Positions 29,723-42,400 of a DNA stretch of 64,000 bases are shown here, one piece after another. Numbering within the stretch: the first letter of the stretch is position 1; each line of letters begins with the position of its first letter. Position numbers and translations under genes: made by a program. The DNA is from Axinella damicornis (taxonomy: Eukaryota; Porifera; Demospongiae; Axinellida; Axinellidae), in NCBI GenBank assembly GCA_963931865.1, contig OZ007508.1, forward strand, positions 10,910,781-10,974,780, written 5' to 3'. The notes beneath the pieces are model-generated. The model was not told where the DNA came from. It ran no database searches and saw nothing but the letters and a program-made list of their open reading frames with translations.

Positions 29723-30200
29723 TGGAAACACTGTAGTACCTTCAACGAGCATTATGCTATTAGCAAATTATGTGTACATCATTGGTGATCTGCGGTTTAT
29801 GACAGCGAACTACCACTCTATAGCTGATACAACTTCACCTCCAAGCCTCCTCCGGAGTCTTTCAGGAGTGAAGAACACGTCAGTTCAGTGACCTTAACTG
29901 GGGCGCCGGGCTAGGCTAGGCTAGACAACTTAACTGTGACCGTCACACGGCACGTGCACATCATACCACAATTAGTTACTAATTAGTTACGTCACAAGCG
30001 TAAGCTTACTGGTGATCTTTAATTAGAGAAGAGTAGCCTGCTATCTTGGCCGTTGATATTCTATGCTGAAACTAACAGCCTGCCTGCATAAGTTTGTCCT
30101 CTCGAACCATAGCAATGTGTACTGGAAATCGGCAGGCAGAAGACTGAGATCCGTGACCGTTTCTTCTGGAGCTAGGGGCCGAACACCTGCACCACGTGCA

Positions 30201-30312
30201 ATGGCAGCATATAACCCTCGCTATACGACCAGTGCAAAACCAAGTCCTCGCAGAGGTTATTCTCCAAGCACGTTGCGAGAAGAGGCCAGTAGGAGAGGAC
30301 AAACGAGAGCAG
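30201..30312 (+). CDS. DIS3L2: DIS3L2-like exon 1 (basic N-terminal tail)
   Basis: ATG at 30201 in a strong context (GCAATGG) opens [20 protein letters not shown] and onward; donor GTTTGT, phase 1. An in-frame upstream ATG at 30063 would add 46 residues; I prefer 30201 for its context and because the extension is not recognised. The exon is placed by its phase fit (one base plus two) with exon 2 and its basic character. Confidence 0.75.
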
Positions 30313-30393
30313 GTTTGTTGGCTGCCATTAAAATAGGGTGGGGTGATGGTTGAAGCCCTTGCAAACCTTGGACGTTTAGCATCTATCAGATGC

Positions 30394-30442
<49 letters not shown>

Positions 30443-33400
30443 ACCCCCCTCCCCCCCCTCCCCCTCCACACACACATGCACACGCACAAAAGCAGTAGCA
30501 GAAGAATCCCCCTGCTCCACCCCGACTAAATATCAAAGTGCCCATACCTGGACACCCCTTGCTGCAGATTGTCCCCCACCCTGGTGTTAGATACAGTGCA
30601 TTTTTGGATGCTCTGCAAGGTGCTTCTGAAGCACTGGGTCTCCCAGAGCTCTAAACTCAGGAATTGCCTTGAAAGTGCCTTTATTCGAACCCTGAGATTG
30701 GTTATTAGCATCCCTCAAAATGCAATATTTTGCCGTCCGCATAAAACAATGCAGTCTATCGTTGCATCAAGTCACTTGCAATATAACTCTTGCCTACGTT
30801 TATCGAGCGAAGTGTCAATGGTTGGCTGAATGCCAGAATGAAGCTTGTCCTAGCTAAAGTACTATTTGCTGTGTGTAGAAGAAGTGGTATGCAATCTCAC
30901 TTCTTGTTCAGTGTGGTCCAATTAGAAACAGTCAAATTCTGAGCATTGTTGGCAAACTGAGCCAAATAGGCAACATGGAAGGCACAGGCAGGCATTTCAT
31001 TTGTTTTACAGAATACCCTATGTACTTCTACTTGTATATAGAGTGCATTGTTATGATGGTCATGCCTATAAAATCTATTATAGCCTGATTGCGCTGAGGC
31101 TGAGATGCTGTACTTGCAGCGCTAGGTGTTATCCCAGTGTATCCAGCAACAGAAACATCAGAAGTAGTGCAACAAGAACAGTTAGCCAGCTAAAACAGTC
31201 TCAGTTAGTGTGTGGGCCTCGATCAGTATCTATGGCCTCAGCCATCTATGCCCCCCCCCCCCCCCCCCCTCGCCTATGTATACGCCCCGGTTACTCACTG
31301 TTACTTAAGCTTACACCTGTTATGAAGGAGACTCCTGAACTCGGAAAGTCCATGGAAAGGGAGGGATGACACATTATAAGCTACAGGAATGGTGACATCT
31401 GCTGCCTTGTGTGTATAATAATGCTGTGCCAGTCTGAGTAGCTACATGTACCAGCAGGAATCTATATACTGAGTACATGTAGCTACCAGCAGGAATCTAG
31501 CCTGGCCCCACTCTATCCACCCTAACCTCATTCATACCCATGCCTTCTCACCACAGTGTTTATGACCATGCCTGAGAGCTGGAAGTTAGTGAGCAAATTG
31601 CCCATTTCTATAACACCTTACAGCCAATTTTAGGAATTAATTTTCAGTCCACCTGGGTACGAGGCCAGTCCCAATCCAGTCCTTGTTTTATCAACTGACC
31701 CTCCCCCAAATGTTCAGTCCTACATGTAGATGAAACCCTGCTAATCGATCAGTTTGCCAATTTCTCTGTGTCTCTCTGCAGGAGGAGGAAGTGCTACTCC
31801 ATTGGCTCATCAACCGAGAGTACACAGAGAAAACATTTTCGTAAAGAAACTGGATCCGGTGAGTGTTGGGATAGAATTTTGACAGTCTGTTCTGATGTTG
31901 CTACCTTACTTGGGAATCAGATATTCCAAACAAGATGCTATTGCTACTTTCACATCAACTTGCAGTGCAAGTGTACATGTACATGTAGCAACTGATGTCA
32001 TGAGCTGGAAGCAAATTACCTCGCACGATTTACTGCGGCTACTATTCAAGCGCAGCCACTAATCAAAAGTGGCATTTATTAAACTCAGCATGAACAGTAA
32101 GGAAGTGGGGAAACGGATTGGAGCACCGTGTATGCACAAGGAAGCTTGAAGTTTTGCTTCAGCCCAGTGTGGTACCATCGTAATCAAAAATTAATGTCAA
32201 AGCCATTACTGTCGCGAAATATTTCGCCCATCACACATTGCTCGCCCCCCATGCCTTGACCTCAGCAAATGTCTTAGACAGCTCTTGGGGTACATAACCA
32301 ACAATCTGTTCTCCTCTCTTCACACTCACAGCAAAACAGTCATGGTCGCCTCCCTCATTGAGCGCTAGACAAAGCGCTTCGATTGATCGCCCTTCATGAT
32401 GAACAGTCTCACCACAAAACCATCTTTATCTGCCGTATCCTGCGATCAAACGCCACCCTTGATTAGCGCCCTCGAATAATAGCCACACCTCCAGAAGGGC
32501 TGAATGAAATAAACGCCGCCCTCGTTTAGTAGCTGTTGCTAGTATTCAACTGGAATAGCATGTGAGCAACCTCATGGATGGCAAGGCTAGATTTGAAGCC
32601 ACTTGTTTGCTTCTGTTACAATGCAGCCTTATGAAGAGTACTGGAGCAAGGAGTTGGTTCAGCAGGGATTGAAGAGAGGTGAACTTATTCAGGTATGTAC
32701 AAGTAAGTGTGTGTGATGCGTACGTACTGCACATACCTGCAGTAATACTACATATGCGCAACAATAGCATGTACACTGTACATGTAAAGTCGGCTAGCTA
32801 GTGCACATGCATTACCAACCAGATGCCGGTCTTTCACTATAGTAAAACATACGTAAATGTTCACTTCTCTTGGGTTTTTGTGCTCTAAACTGCACACAGT
32901 ACTGTACAGTACCAAGAGTTCATGAACTCTTGACAGTACAGTGACTCAGCCATCCTGAATGCATCGATGCCTAATCTAGCCGACTTTACATGTACAGTGT
33001 ACATGCTATTGTTGCGCATATGTAGTATTACTGCACTCGTATTTGACCAAGTTGATCCGCAATGTTAACCTGCTCTGGTGGAACAGTCCTTCAACACTGG
33101 ATTTGGAGGCTGCCTGCTATCCCTTCTTGATGTCCTATTTAGGGATGGCCAAGGAATTTTCGAATTTACCATACTGATGCACTAGCAGGAAAACGGCAAA
33201 AGAAGCTACAAAGGCCCAAACCAAGCATGCAGACAGAATGACACTGCCTAGCAGTTCACAAAAACACTCTTAAACGTACCTGAGAGTACGCGGGAGTCGA
33301 GAGACAAGTCGCTGTAAAATTCCGATTTCGTCATCTTCTTCTTTCTTCTTCTTCTTCTTTCTCATAGTCAAGCATAGCTCACCAACGGAAGGAGTCCTTG

Positions 33401-36400
33401 AACTGATTTAAGCACAGAACAACACCGCTTTCTCTGCAGTAGAGTCTTTGCGTCCGTATGTCTGCAAACTGGCAAGAACAGCAGTTTTGGTTAGCTGTCA
33501 TTCGACGAAATTGTAGCACGACACCATTTTGAGGCAGCCAGAGGTCACGCGTTCGGCCAATTGCGCATGCGCATTTCACATGCAAGCGCATGTTGTGTTC
33601 TTTTTGCTTGTGATAGCTGCGTTTGAGACACTTACTGAATCCTTGTCAATCCGTCATCTGGTGGCTCACTACCGCTGAGAGGAATTTCTACCAACCTGGA
33701 TCTATCGTGGCTGTGCCATCATGGGGGCGTGGCTTTCTTTTTCATGACGTAGCTACAGTGCAGAACAAGACTGTACTTGTACCAATACTGAACCAGAACT
33801 GTGGAGTTTTAAACTATTATATGGAGCCATTGCATGTACGTGACCTATAATTATGACTGCCATCAAGCTCTCTGATCTGATGAAGGGTGAACGCCCACCA
33901 CAGACTTGTAGCTGATGACAAGAGCAACGTGCGTAGAACAATATTATTAATGGAAGCAACAAAGCCTGCTCAATGCCCAGCAGAAGGTCCACATCCATCA
34001 CTGCCATCATGAGAGACTGTCATAGCTTTCCTTTGCTGACATTGTGATTAGGTACATGTAACAACACCTTAAAATCTGGCATAGCTACATCCAGTACCCC
34101 TGTACCCAATGCCTGTACCCTTATGGTGATGTTGCACATACCATGACTAATAAGCTACGCATTTCATGCGCTCAAAAAAAGTGCACAAACTAGGGGCAAA
34201 AAATGTTTCCCCAAAAATTCTAGGAGATTTAGTGATGGCCTGTCACATTCCATGCACCTCATGAAAAACCTAAGAAACAAGAGGAAATGCCATTAACCAG
34301 CCTCAGTCCCATCCCATCCCTAAATTCTACATTTTTTTAATAAATGGGATGGGACTGAGGCTGGTTAATGGCATTTCCTCTTGTTTCTTAGGTTTTTCAT
34401 GAGGTGCATGGAATGTGACAGGCCATCACTAAATCTCCTAGAATTGTTGGGGAAAATTTTTTTGCCCCTAGTACGTATACGTAGGTTAAATTTGCATGAG
34501 CAGAAAGGGTTCAGTGGGTTACATGTAAGTGTAAATGTTATATGGATGCGTGCGCCTCTAGGCATGACATGCGCCGATGGTTGTTGTTGTTGACTTTGCA
34601 CACTCACACATGCAACTACTCGATCATGCACGTGCAGCTACTCAAGCACGTGCTCAAGGTTGATGGTTAACAGTTCATAAGCAAATTGGCCTTTTACTTA
34701 CATCGATACAAATAAGTGTATGCTATAACTTGAAACATCAGCACCAATTCTGATACCAGCATTGGTGGTATGTACGTACTGTACGTGTACCCCACCCTTT
34801 ACCTTTGCAGTCCATAGTCTTAGACAACGAAATGAAATAAGAGGTCACTCGACTGAGCTACACGCAGCACAGCTAGTTTAATTTTCCGTTTGATAAAACC
34901 TTGCCACATATGTAGTGTGTATATCCCCATTCCCACTGGTGTACCAGTCCTTGCTTCAGATTTTACAGTATTGAGTGTACTGCTTGTATTGACAGGGAGT
35001 GCTGCGCATCAGCCAGAAGAACTATGAGGAAGCCTTCATTGATGATCCGGTGAGTCACATTGATTGCTGTTTTAAATTTGCTTGATTGATCAACTGATTG
35101 ACTGACTGGCCATGCTGTACACCTACATACCCCTGTGTCCAGGAGGGAGGGCCAGACTACTATCTTCTGGGCATGAAGAGCAGAAACAGGGCCTTCCAGA
35201 ATGATGTGGTGATGGTGCAGGTGCTGCCCAAAGAGCAGTGGACTGTGAGCGACGCGTATGTAGTCATGCTTACTCCATCCGGTTATAGGCTGCATACGAC
35301 ATTGTCCACTGGGTATAAGGACAATGAGGCTTGTATTTACATCCCACATTCCAATTTAATGCAGACACCAATGCAGTCATAGTCTTGTTCCCGCGCTGCG
35401 CGAGAGGACTAAATGCTTTCCTTACTCTTGCGTGGGCTGGGAATCGCCTAGTTTATGATGCTATATAACCTGTGGCAAGTGTTCATATTGTTACCGTAGA
35501 GTTTCGTATCAAGCGCCCACCATGTATAAAGCGCCCACCCCCCTCTTCACGCGAAAGTTACTGCACAGGGTTCAAAAGCAGTGTAGTAAGGGCCCACCCA
35601 TCACAATAGTCTTGAGCAGCATTCTTAACCTTTGGGTAAGGTTGTGCATTCCAGAAGGCCAATTTAATAGTGAAGTATGAACTATGGCATGCTTTCTCTG
35701 TCAAGCATTTCTTCTCAAGGACTTCTCAGAGACACACGACCAATTTTCCTTATGTGAAAAATGGACTTACACATGTATGTATATATTCATAGCTGGTTAT
35801 TGATATTCACAGCTTACCACAGTGCTGAATGGGTGGGCGGATACTACTTGCCTAAGTACGTAAGTAGTTGGCTGTGGTTTTGATGGCACACCAGGGACTT
35901 GCGTAATAAGTTGTAACATCGTCAGTTGTCATTGCCATGTTAGGTACATGTAGATTAACATTGTAATATATCCCACAACATATATGCTTGATTGCTTGAT
36001 CGTTCTCTGCTCGGTTTCAAAGGACAAAACTCTTTTGTATCCGATAAAATTTGTTGTTCAGCTCCTAAAAGAAAGTTGATTGCTTGCATGATTCTATTTT
36101 TGATCCTGTTTCTTTAACATGTATATGTTGTGAACACCTGACCGGTTTATAAACAGGCCGCCAGTTTATAAACGGGTCGTCTGGTTTGTAATCCGCTTGG
36201 CCTGCTTTCGATAAACACATGGAAACAACTCCGGTTTTTAAGAACTGGGCCGAACGGTTTATAAACTGGCCGATAGTGATGTACTGCAGAAATGGCTCCA
36301 TGCTGACAGTAGTATCTGGTAGCTTCACTATTGCTCCCGCACGCGGTTCATCACTGACCGTTGACCTCCAAGCTGTCCAGTGTACGCGCGACCCACTTTC

Positions 36401-39400
36401 TGACCGCGCCGGCTAATTGACCCGCTTCCTAACCACGCTCGCCGGCTTACTGACCCACTTTCAGACTCCGACCGGTTTAAAAGCGGGCTGACCGGTTTAT
36501 CATTAGGTTGAACAGCAAACGGGTCAAAGGTTTGAAATTGGGTGGTAACATATACTCCTACCCATTGGAGCAAGACGGCACTCATCAAATCAGCTATCAG
36601 TGGACAAACATCGTCATACATAATTATATGACAGGTTGTCTCTGTCTAACAGCCTGTTGAGGCGTCTTTGTTTGATATCTAAGAGGTCAAAGTTCACATG
36701 CGTGTTTAATGAACTTCAGCAAAGGTTGCTACATGACTGAACCCTTGTGGGTGGTGAAATAAGCTTGAGGGTTAAACCAGGGAATGGCTGGGGACAGTGG
36801 TGCAGAATGGGACCAGAATCTCGGTGGAGCTCATTATGGATGTACATGGAAAAGGCAGTGCGGAGACGGCTGTCAAGTGAATTACTTAAGGAAACAGTGG
36901 CATTATGATTGCGGTTAGTATATAAAGTGCAGGTTGTTCAAACAAATCTCTGTTTCAAGTGTATTGTAATGGCAGCTGAGTCCCCGTCCCCTTTGCTGTC
37001 AGTTTTACTTGTACCCGGTTCGAGTTCCTCCCAGAGTGGTGAGGCCAGTGGGATGCAAGGACTATCGGGTCTTAACATTGCCTTAACATTGTGCAACACG
37101 GGATTTTGGTCTCGAAGTCTAGTGTGCTGCTGGGGTCACGCTTGCCCAGCCCGTGAGTGGTTCCTCAAGTTGCAAGCCCTACCTTACATGTAGGTGAGCT
37201 AGGCCGTTCATTGCTCATTGTTGTTTTCTTGTTTGGGGCTGCTGAGAACTGATGTTAGCTGTGCTCGCGTAAGGCTGCTAGCTAAGTTTGGCGTGCAGGT
37301 TATACAGTAGCAAGCAGCGTAGTATCTGTGGAGCAATGGCAGCAAGGCAGCGTTTGCAGCAATCAGTGTGTCTGTACATACGTATTCAGTGAGTATTGGT
37401 GTACAGATACCTGGTGCATGTACAGATACCTGCATGCACAGCAAGCAACAGATGTAGCATACAGCGTATTCAGTGAGTAACGGTTTTGGGTATATGCACA
37501 GCATGTAGCTCAAGTGCATATATACAGTGAGTATATTGCAAGCAGTATATATATTTACACAGTAAGCAGCAAATACAGATGGTAAGTCCATGCAGCGAGT
37601 GGCATATAAATAAGCAAGCAAGACGTACAAGCATATGCAGCTAATAATGCAGTTAAACTAGCAGTCACATGGCATGCATGCATGCAGCATACGTCATGTT
37701 ACACTCCTGGTAGGGGAACAATTTCAAGCACTTTCAGCTACAGGCAGTATGGCTCCCACGGTGGGGACTATGGCCCACATTCAGACAGCAAGCTGAGGAC
37801 TGCAGAAAGCAAGCTCAGGGCTACAGATAGCAGTCCCAGTGGGCATATTTTTAGGGAAAGGTCTGGTGCCCCTTCTGGCCAAGCTGCATGAAGTCAGTGG
37901 GCGGGGAAAGGTGGTGTCCTCTTCCCCAACTGACATAGGGCGGATGTACTGGTATGTGTGCTAAAAGTCTCATGACGCCATATGACGTCATTGGGTGGGA
38001 AGGGGTTAACTTAAGGAGATAAATCTTAGCACTGATGCTGTCAGGCACTTAATTATATCAGGTGACCTGTAGGCCACTAGCCTCATTCCCTGCTATGGCC
38101 ATTGCCCAGTTTTTCGTCGCCTACAGTATCGAATTTTTGTGGGAGAGCCTGGGAACAAGGCTATAGTAAGCCGCACTGTTGGCTGTGTGTGTATTTTGCA
38201 CATGTCACACAATTATTATTGATGACAACCTATTATGTCTGTTTATCCGATAGTTTATGTCCTATTATGTCTGTTTATCCGATAGTTTGAGGACCAGGCA
38301 AAGTTGCTACTTTCCTCTGGTACGGAGACAGCAGGCATTGACAGTAATCTGACAGCAGCTGATCCACAGACACCTTGTTCAACTGACTCCCAGAGCAGTG
38401 ACACTGCTGGCCAACTAGGGACACATGGACAAAGAGTTGATGGACAAGGAGTTGATGACGCCGAGGGTGAAACTATGAAAGTGGTTCAGTCACAACTGGA
38501 CCAGTTGAATCTAGGAGAAGTGTCAACCTCACGTGACACCTGCCAGTCCGCTACATCTGAGGCTTCATCCATGTCTGCACCTTTGGTCTCCCCAGCTGAC
38601 CAACTAAGCAGTGAGACTACTCCCATAAGTGAGACGTTGATTGACCGGTTATATGCTGTGACCTCAGAAGGGAAGCACGCTTGTGCCAGAAGTGATAAGA
38701 AGAACAGGGAAACGTATCTGTACAGGCGGACTGCCAAGGTGTGCGTGCACCTGAACGTGAATGCTATCTTTTACAGAACTTGTAATTAGCATGCCTAATT
38801 AGTAGGAGGTCCATGGACTCCATACTCATCAGTGCTGGAGCTACTGGTCAGCACCGAATGTTTTGCAGTACCGCTAGTCTAAGACTGAATTGACTGTACT
38901 CAGTATATGTTCCATGTGTATGCATGGCTACTGTTAGTTGAAGGCCCATCCTTTTCCTGTTGACAGGTTGTATACATTGTGGAAACTGGACACTGCCGAG
39001 CATGTGCTGGCTATTTGAGGTTTTTCCATCAGGTGAAGTGCATCTACATCCCCAGGGCAATGTGTATGCATTCATGGGCAATATAAGTAGTTCATATGTA
39101 ATGGACTTTGCATATTAGTACTTGCAGATTACAAGCAAGGTAAATATATAGATGACGATAGAGGTTTAATTGATAGATAAAGGAACAAACCATAGTGCCA
39201 GAATATATTACATGACTGCACGATGAAGAAATGTAAACTCCATGTAAGGGGTTTGCTAACAACTGAAAGATTCTTGACCCTTGTCTTAGCTACGTATGAC
39301 TACAGTCTATGGAGTGACATCCCCATTGATGTGTTGCCACGGTTACTTCATTGCAGGCGATGGGAGTAGCTCTGTTCTCTCCAAAGGATAGCAAACTACC

Positions 39401-42400
39401 ACGTGTTGTTTTGCCGTTGACTGACTGCCCTCCAGGTAATGGAAGTTGAACTGTGAGTAGCAGTCTTGTTCTATGCAATATATATATAGGTTAGACGATG
39501 AAGCCGAGGGGTCTACGGAATTTAGAGCCCCGTGGAAACTATAGACACCTGCGCACAAAGCGCAAGGGTGTCTATAGGTTTCCAAGGGGATCTAAATCCT
39601 GTAGGCCCCGAGGGTTTCATCGTTTAAGGTGTTTGTTTATACTATACAACTGGCAACCAATCAAACCACTGTCTGTATTAGCAACTGAAACAGTTAGCAA
39701 CCGTTCAGTCAGAAAGACTTTGCGCAGAGATGGGCGAGTTTTATTGCAACTGCTCTTGCCATCCGCTACTCTGCTTACTCGTGCGTTGTGTTTGGGACTA
39801 CGTAGCTGTGACTCCAAAGCGGAATCAGACTCTGGGATTGCAACAATCAAATCACTGTCTGTATTAGCAACTGAAACAGTTAGCAACCGTTCAGTCAGAA
39901 AGACTTTCCGCAGAGATGGGCGAGTTTTATTGCAACTGCTCTTGCCATCCGCTACTCTGCTTACTCATGCGTCGTGTTTGGGACTACGTAGCTGTGACTC
40001 CAAAGCGGAATCAGACTCTGGGATCGCACCAATCAAATCACTGTCTGTATTAGCAACTGAAACAGTTAGCAACCGTTCAGTCAGAAAGACTTTGTGCAGA
40101 GATGGGCGAGTTTTATTGCAACTGCTCTCACCATCCGCTACTCTGCTTACTCGTGCGTCGTGTTTGGGACTACGTAGCTGTGACTCCAAAGCGGAATCAG
40201 ACTCTGGGATCGCACCAATCAAATCACTGTCTGTATTAGCAACTGAAACAATTAGCAACTGAAACAGTTAGCTACCGTTCAGTCAGAAAGACTTTGTGCA
40301 GAGATGGGCGAGTTTTATTGCAACTGCTCTCACCATCCGCTACTCTGCGTACTTGTGCCGCCGACCAAGTCTGGCTACAGCTCTCGCACGCAAGACTGAA
40401 TCATGAACTGTACATTGTGACACTGTAACTACATTAATGAAAAATTTATTGGTGTATAAGTGATTACACTCCTGGTAGGGGGAAAATTGTGCCGCGTAAA
40501 TAATTAATAATTATAATGTTCGAGGGGCAACCGCACTCCTGGTAGCTGCGGTTAAGACGGTAGCACAAGCTAAGTGTGACAGTTCGTTCCAATTATCGCA
40601 CATCACGTGAGTACCATGATAGCTATATATAGGGAAGATCCATATTATTTAGAGTGCTCTCAAGCACCATTCATAAAGTAGCCGCGTTGCAACCTGCCGT
40701 AGCGCAAGCTAGCTAAGTATTGCAACTCGTTCCAATTAGCGCACATGCCACATGGCAACCAAGCTCAGTCGATCGAGCGCAAGCAATGGCGACCAAAAGA
40801 AATACAAGACATTATTACAGCACTCACAACTTAGCCAGCACGGTGAGTTTCAGCACGTAAGCGTCAGTGAACGACAGCGATCACGGCCGTGTGGTCAGAA
40901 TCTTCGTGTGCCTTTCCCGAGGGCTGTACTGCCACCGGAAGTTGAAGAGAGCGTTCGAGCAATGGTGGCCAACGGCGAGACAAAAGCGTTCATATCTCTA
41001 CCACCAAGGTGAGTTTCAGCACAATTATTTTGATTTTGTGGCACTGCATCATAGCGATCATGGCGGTGTGGTCAGAATCTTTGTAGGCCATTCTGAAATA
41101 GTCAAACGTTTATTATTATCGAGGGGCAACCGCACTCCTGGTAGGCGTTGCAACCCCGATTGTGACTCGCTGTAGCGCAACTGGTACTGTGTGGTCATAA
41201 TCTTTGTGGCAACGAAAGTTGAAGAGCGCTCGAGCAATGGCGGCTGAAGGGAAGACAAAAGCACCCACAACTCCACGATGAATTTCAGCAACAAAATTGT
41301 ACGGTTGGGTCACTGCATGATAGTGATCATGACAATTTAGTCAGAACCTTTGTAGGTCCTTCCTGCGGGCTGGGAGGTTATTTATTTGTAGCGATCACGA
41401 TGGTGTAGTCAGAATCTCTGTAGACCTTTCCTGCGTACTGTGAGGTTTGATTATTTAATTAATTAGATTATTTAGGCGGCACAATTTTTCCCCTACCAGG
41501 AGTGAAACGAGGGGCAACCGCACTCCTGGTAGCCGTTGCAACGCCGGCTGCGACTCGCCGTAGCGAAAGCTAAGTATCGCAGTTAGTTCCAATTAACGCA
41601 CATGCCACGTGGAAACCACGCTCTGTCAATTGCTAGCAATATTAATGGCAGCCGAAGGGAAGACACGAAGTTATTACAGCACTTACAACTTTGCCAGCAC
41701 GGTGAGTTTTGGCATGTAAGCGTCAGTGAACGACAGCAATCACGGCCATGTGGTCAAAATCTTTGTGTGCCTTTGCTAAGAACGGTACTGCCACCGGAAG
41801 TCGGAGAGAGCGCACGAGCAATGGCGGCCACGGCGAGACAAAAGCGCTTGTATCTCCACCACCAAGGTGAGTTTCAGAACCAAAATTGTACGCTTGGGTC
41901 ACTGCATGATAGTGATCACGGCGGTGTAGTCAGAATCTTTGTAGGCCATTCCTAAGGTAGTCAAAGGTTAATTATTTATTTAGATTGCATTACATTACGC
42001 GGCACAATTTTTCCTCTACCAGGAGTGTAACGAGGGGCAACCACACTCCTGATAGCCGTTGCAACGCCGGCTGCGACTCGCCGTAGCGAAAGCTAAGTAT
42101 CGCAGTTATTCCCAATTAACGCACATGCCACGTGGCAACCACGCTCAGTTGATCGCTAGCAATGGCGACCAAAGGGAGGACACGAAATTATAACTGCACT
42201 TACAACTTTGCCAGCACGGTGAGTTATGGCATGTAAGCGTCAGTGAACAAGCAGCGATTACGGCTGTGTGGTCAGAATCTTTGTGGGCCCTTCGTATGAC
42301 TGTACTGGCAACCAACGTCAAAGACAACGATTGAGCAATGACGGCAACTCCGCGGTTGCCTTGCAGTAGCGCAAGCTAATTATTGCAATCCGTTCCAATT

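Noticed and set aside
30063..30200. Upstream in-frame start for DIS3L2 (46 extra residues)
   Set aside because: Not excluded, but start context is weaker and the extension has no family counterpart; 30201 preferred.
30390..30590. Proline-rich ORF
   Set aside because: Translation of the poly-C tract.
36065..36621. ORFs in the ACCGGTTTATAAAC cluster
   Set aside because: Overlapping frames through a degenerate repeat; no domain.
39498..40262. 254-codon ORF, the longest in the window
   Set aside because: It is 186-bp satellite repeats read in a frame-preserving period; the opposite strand is also open. No domain, no splice context.
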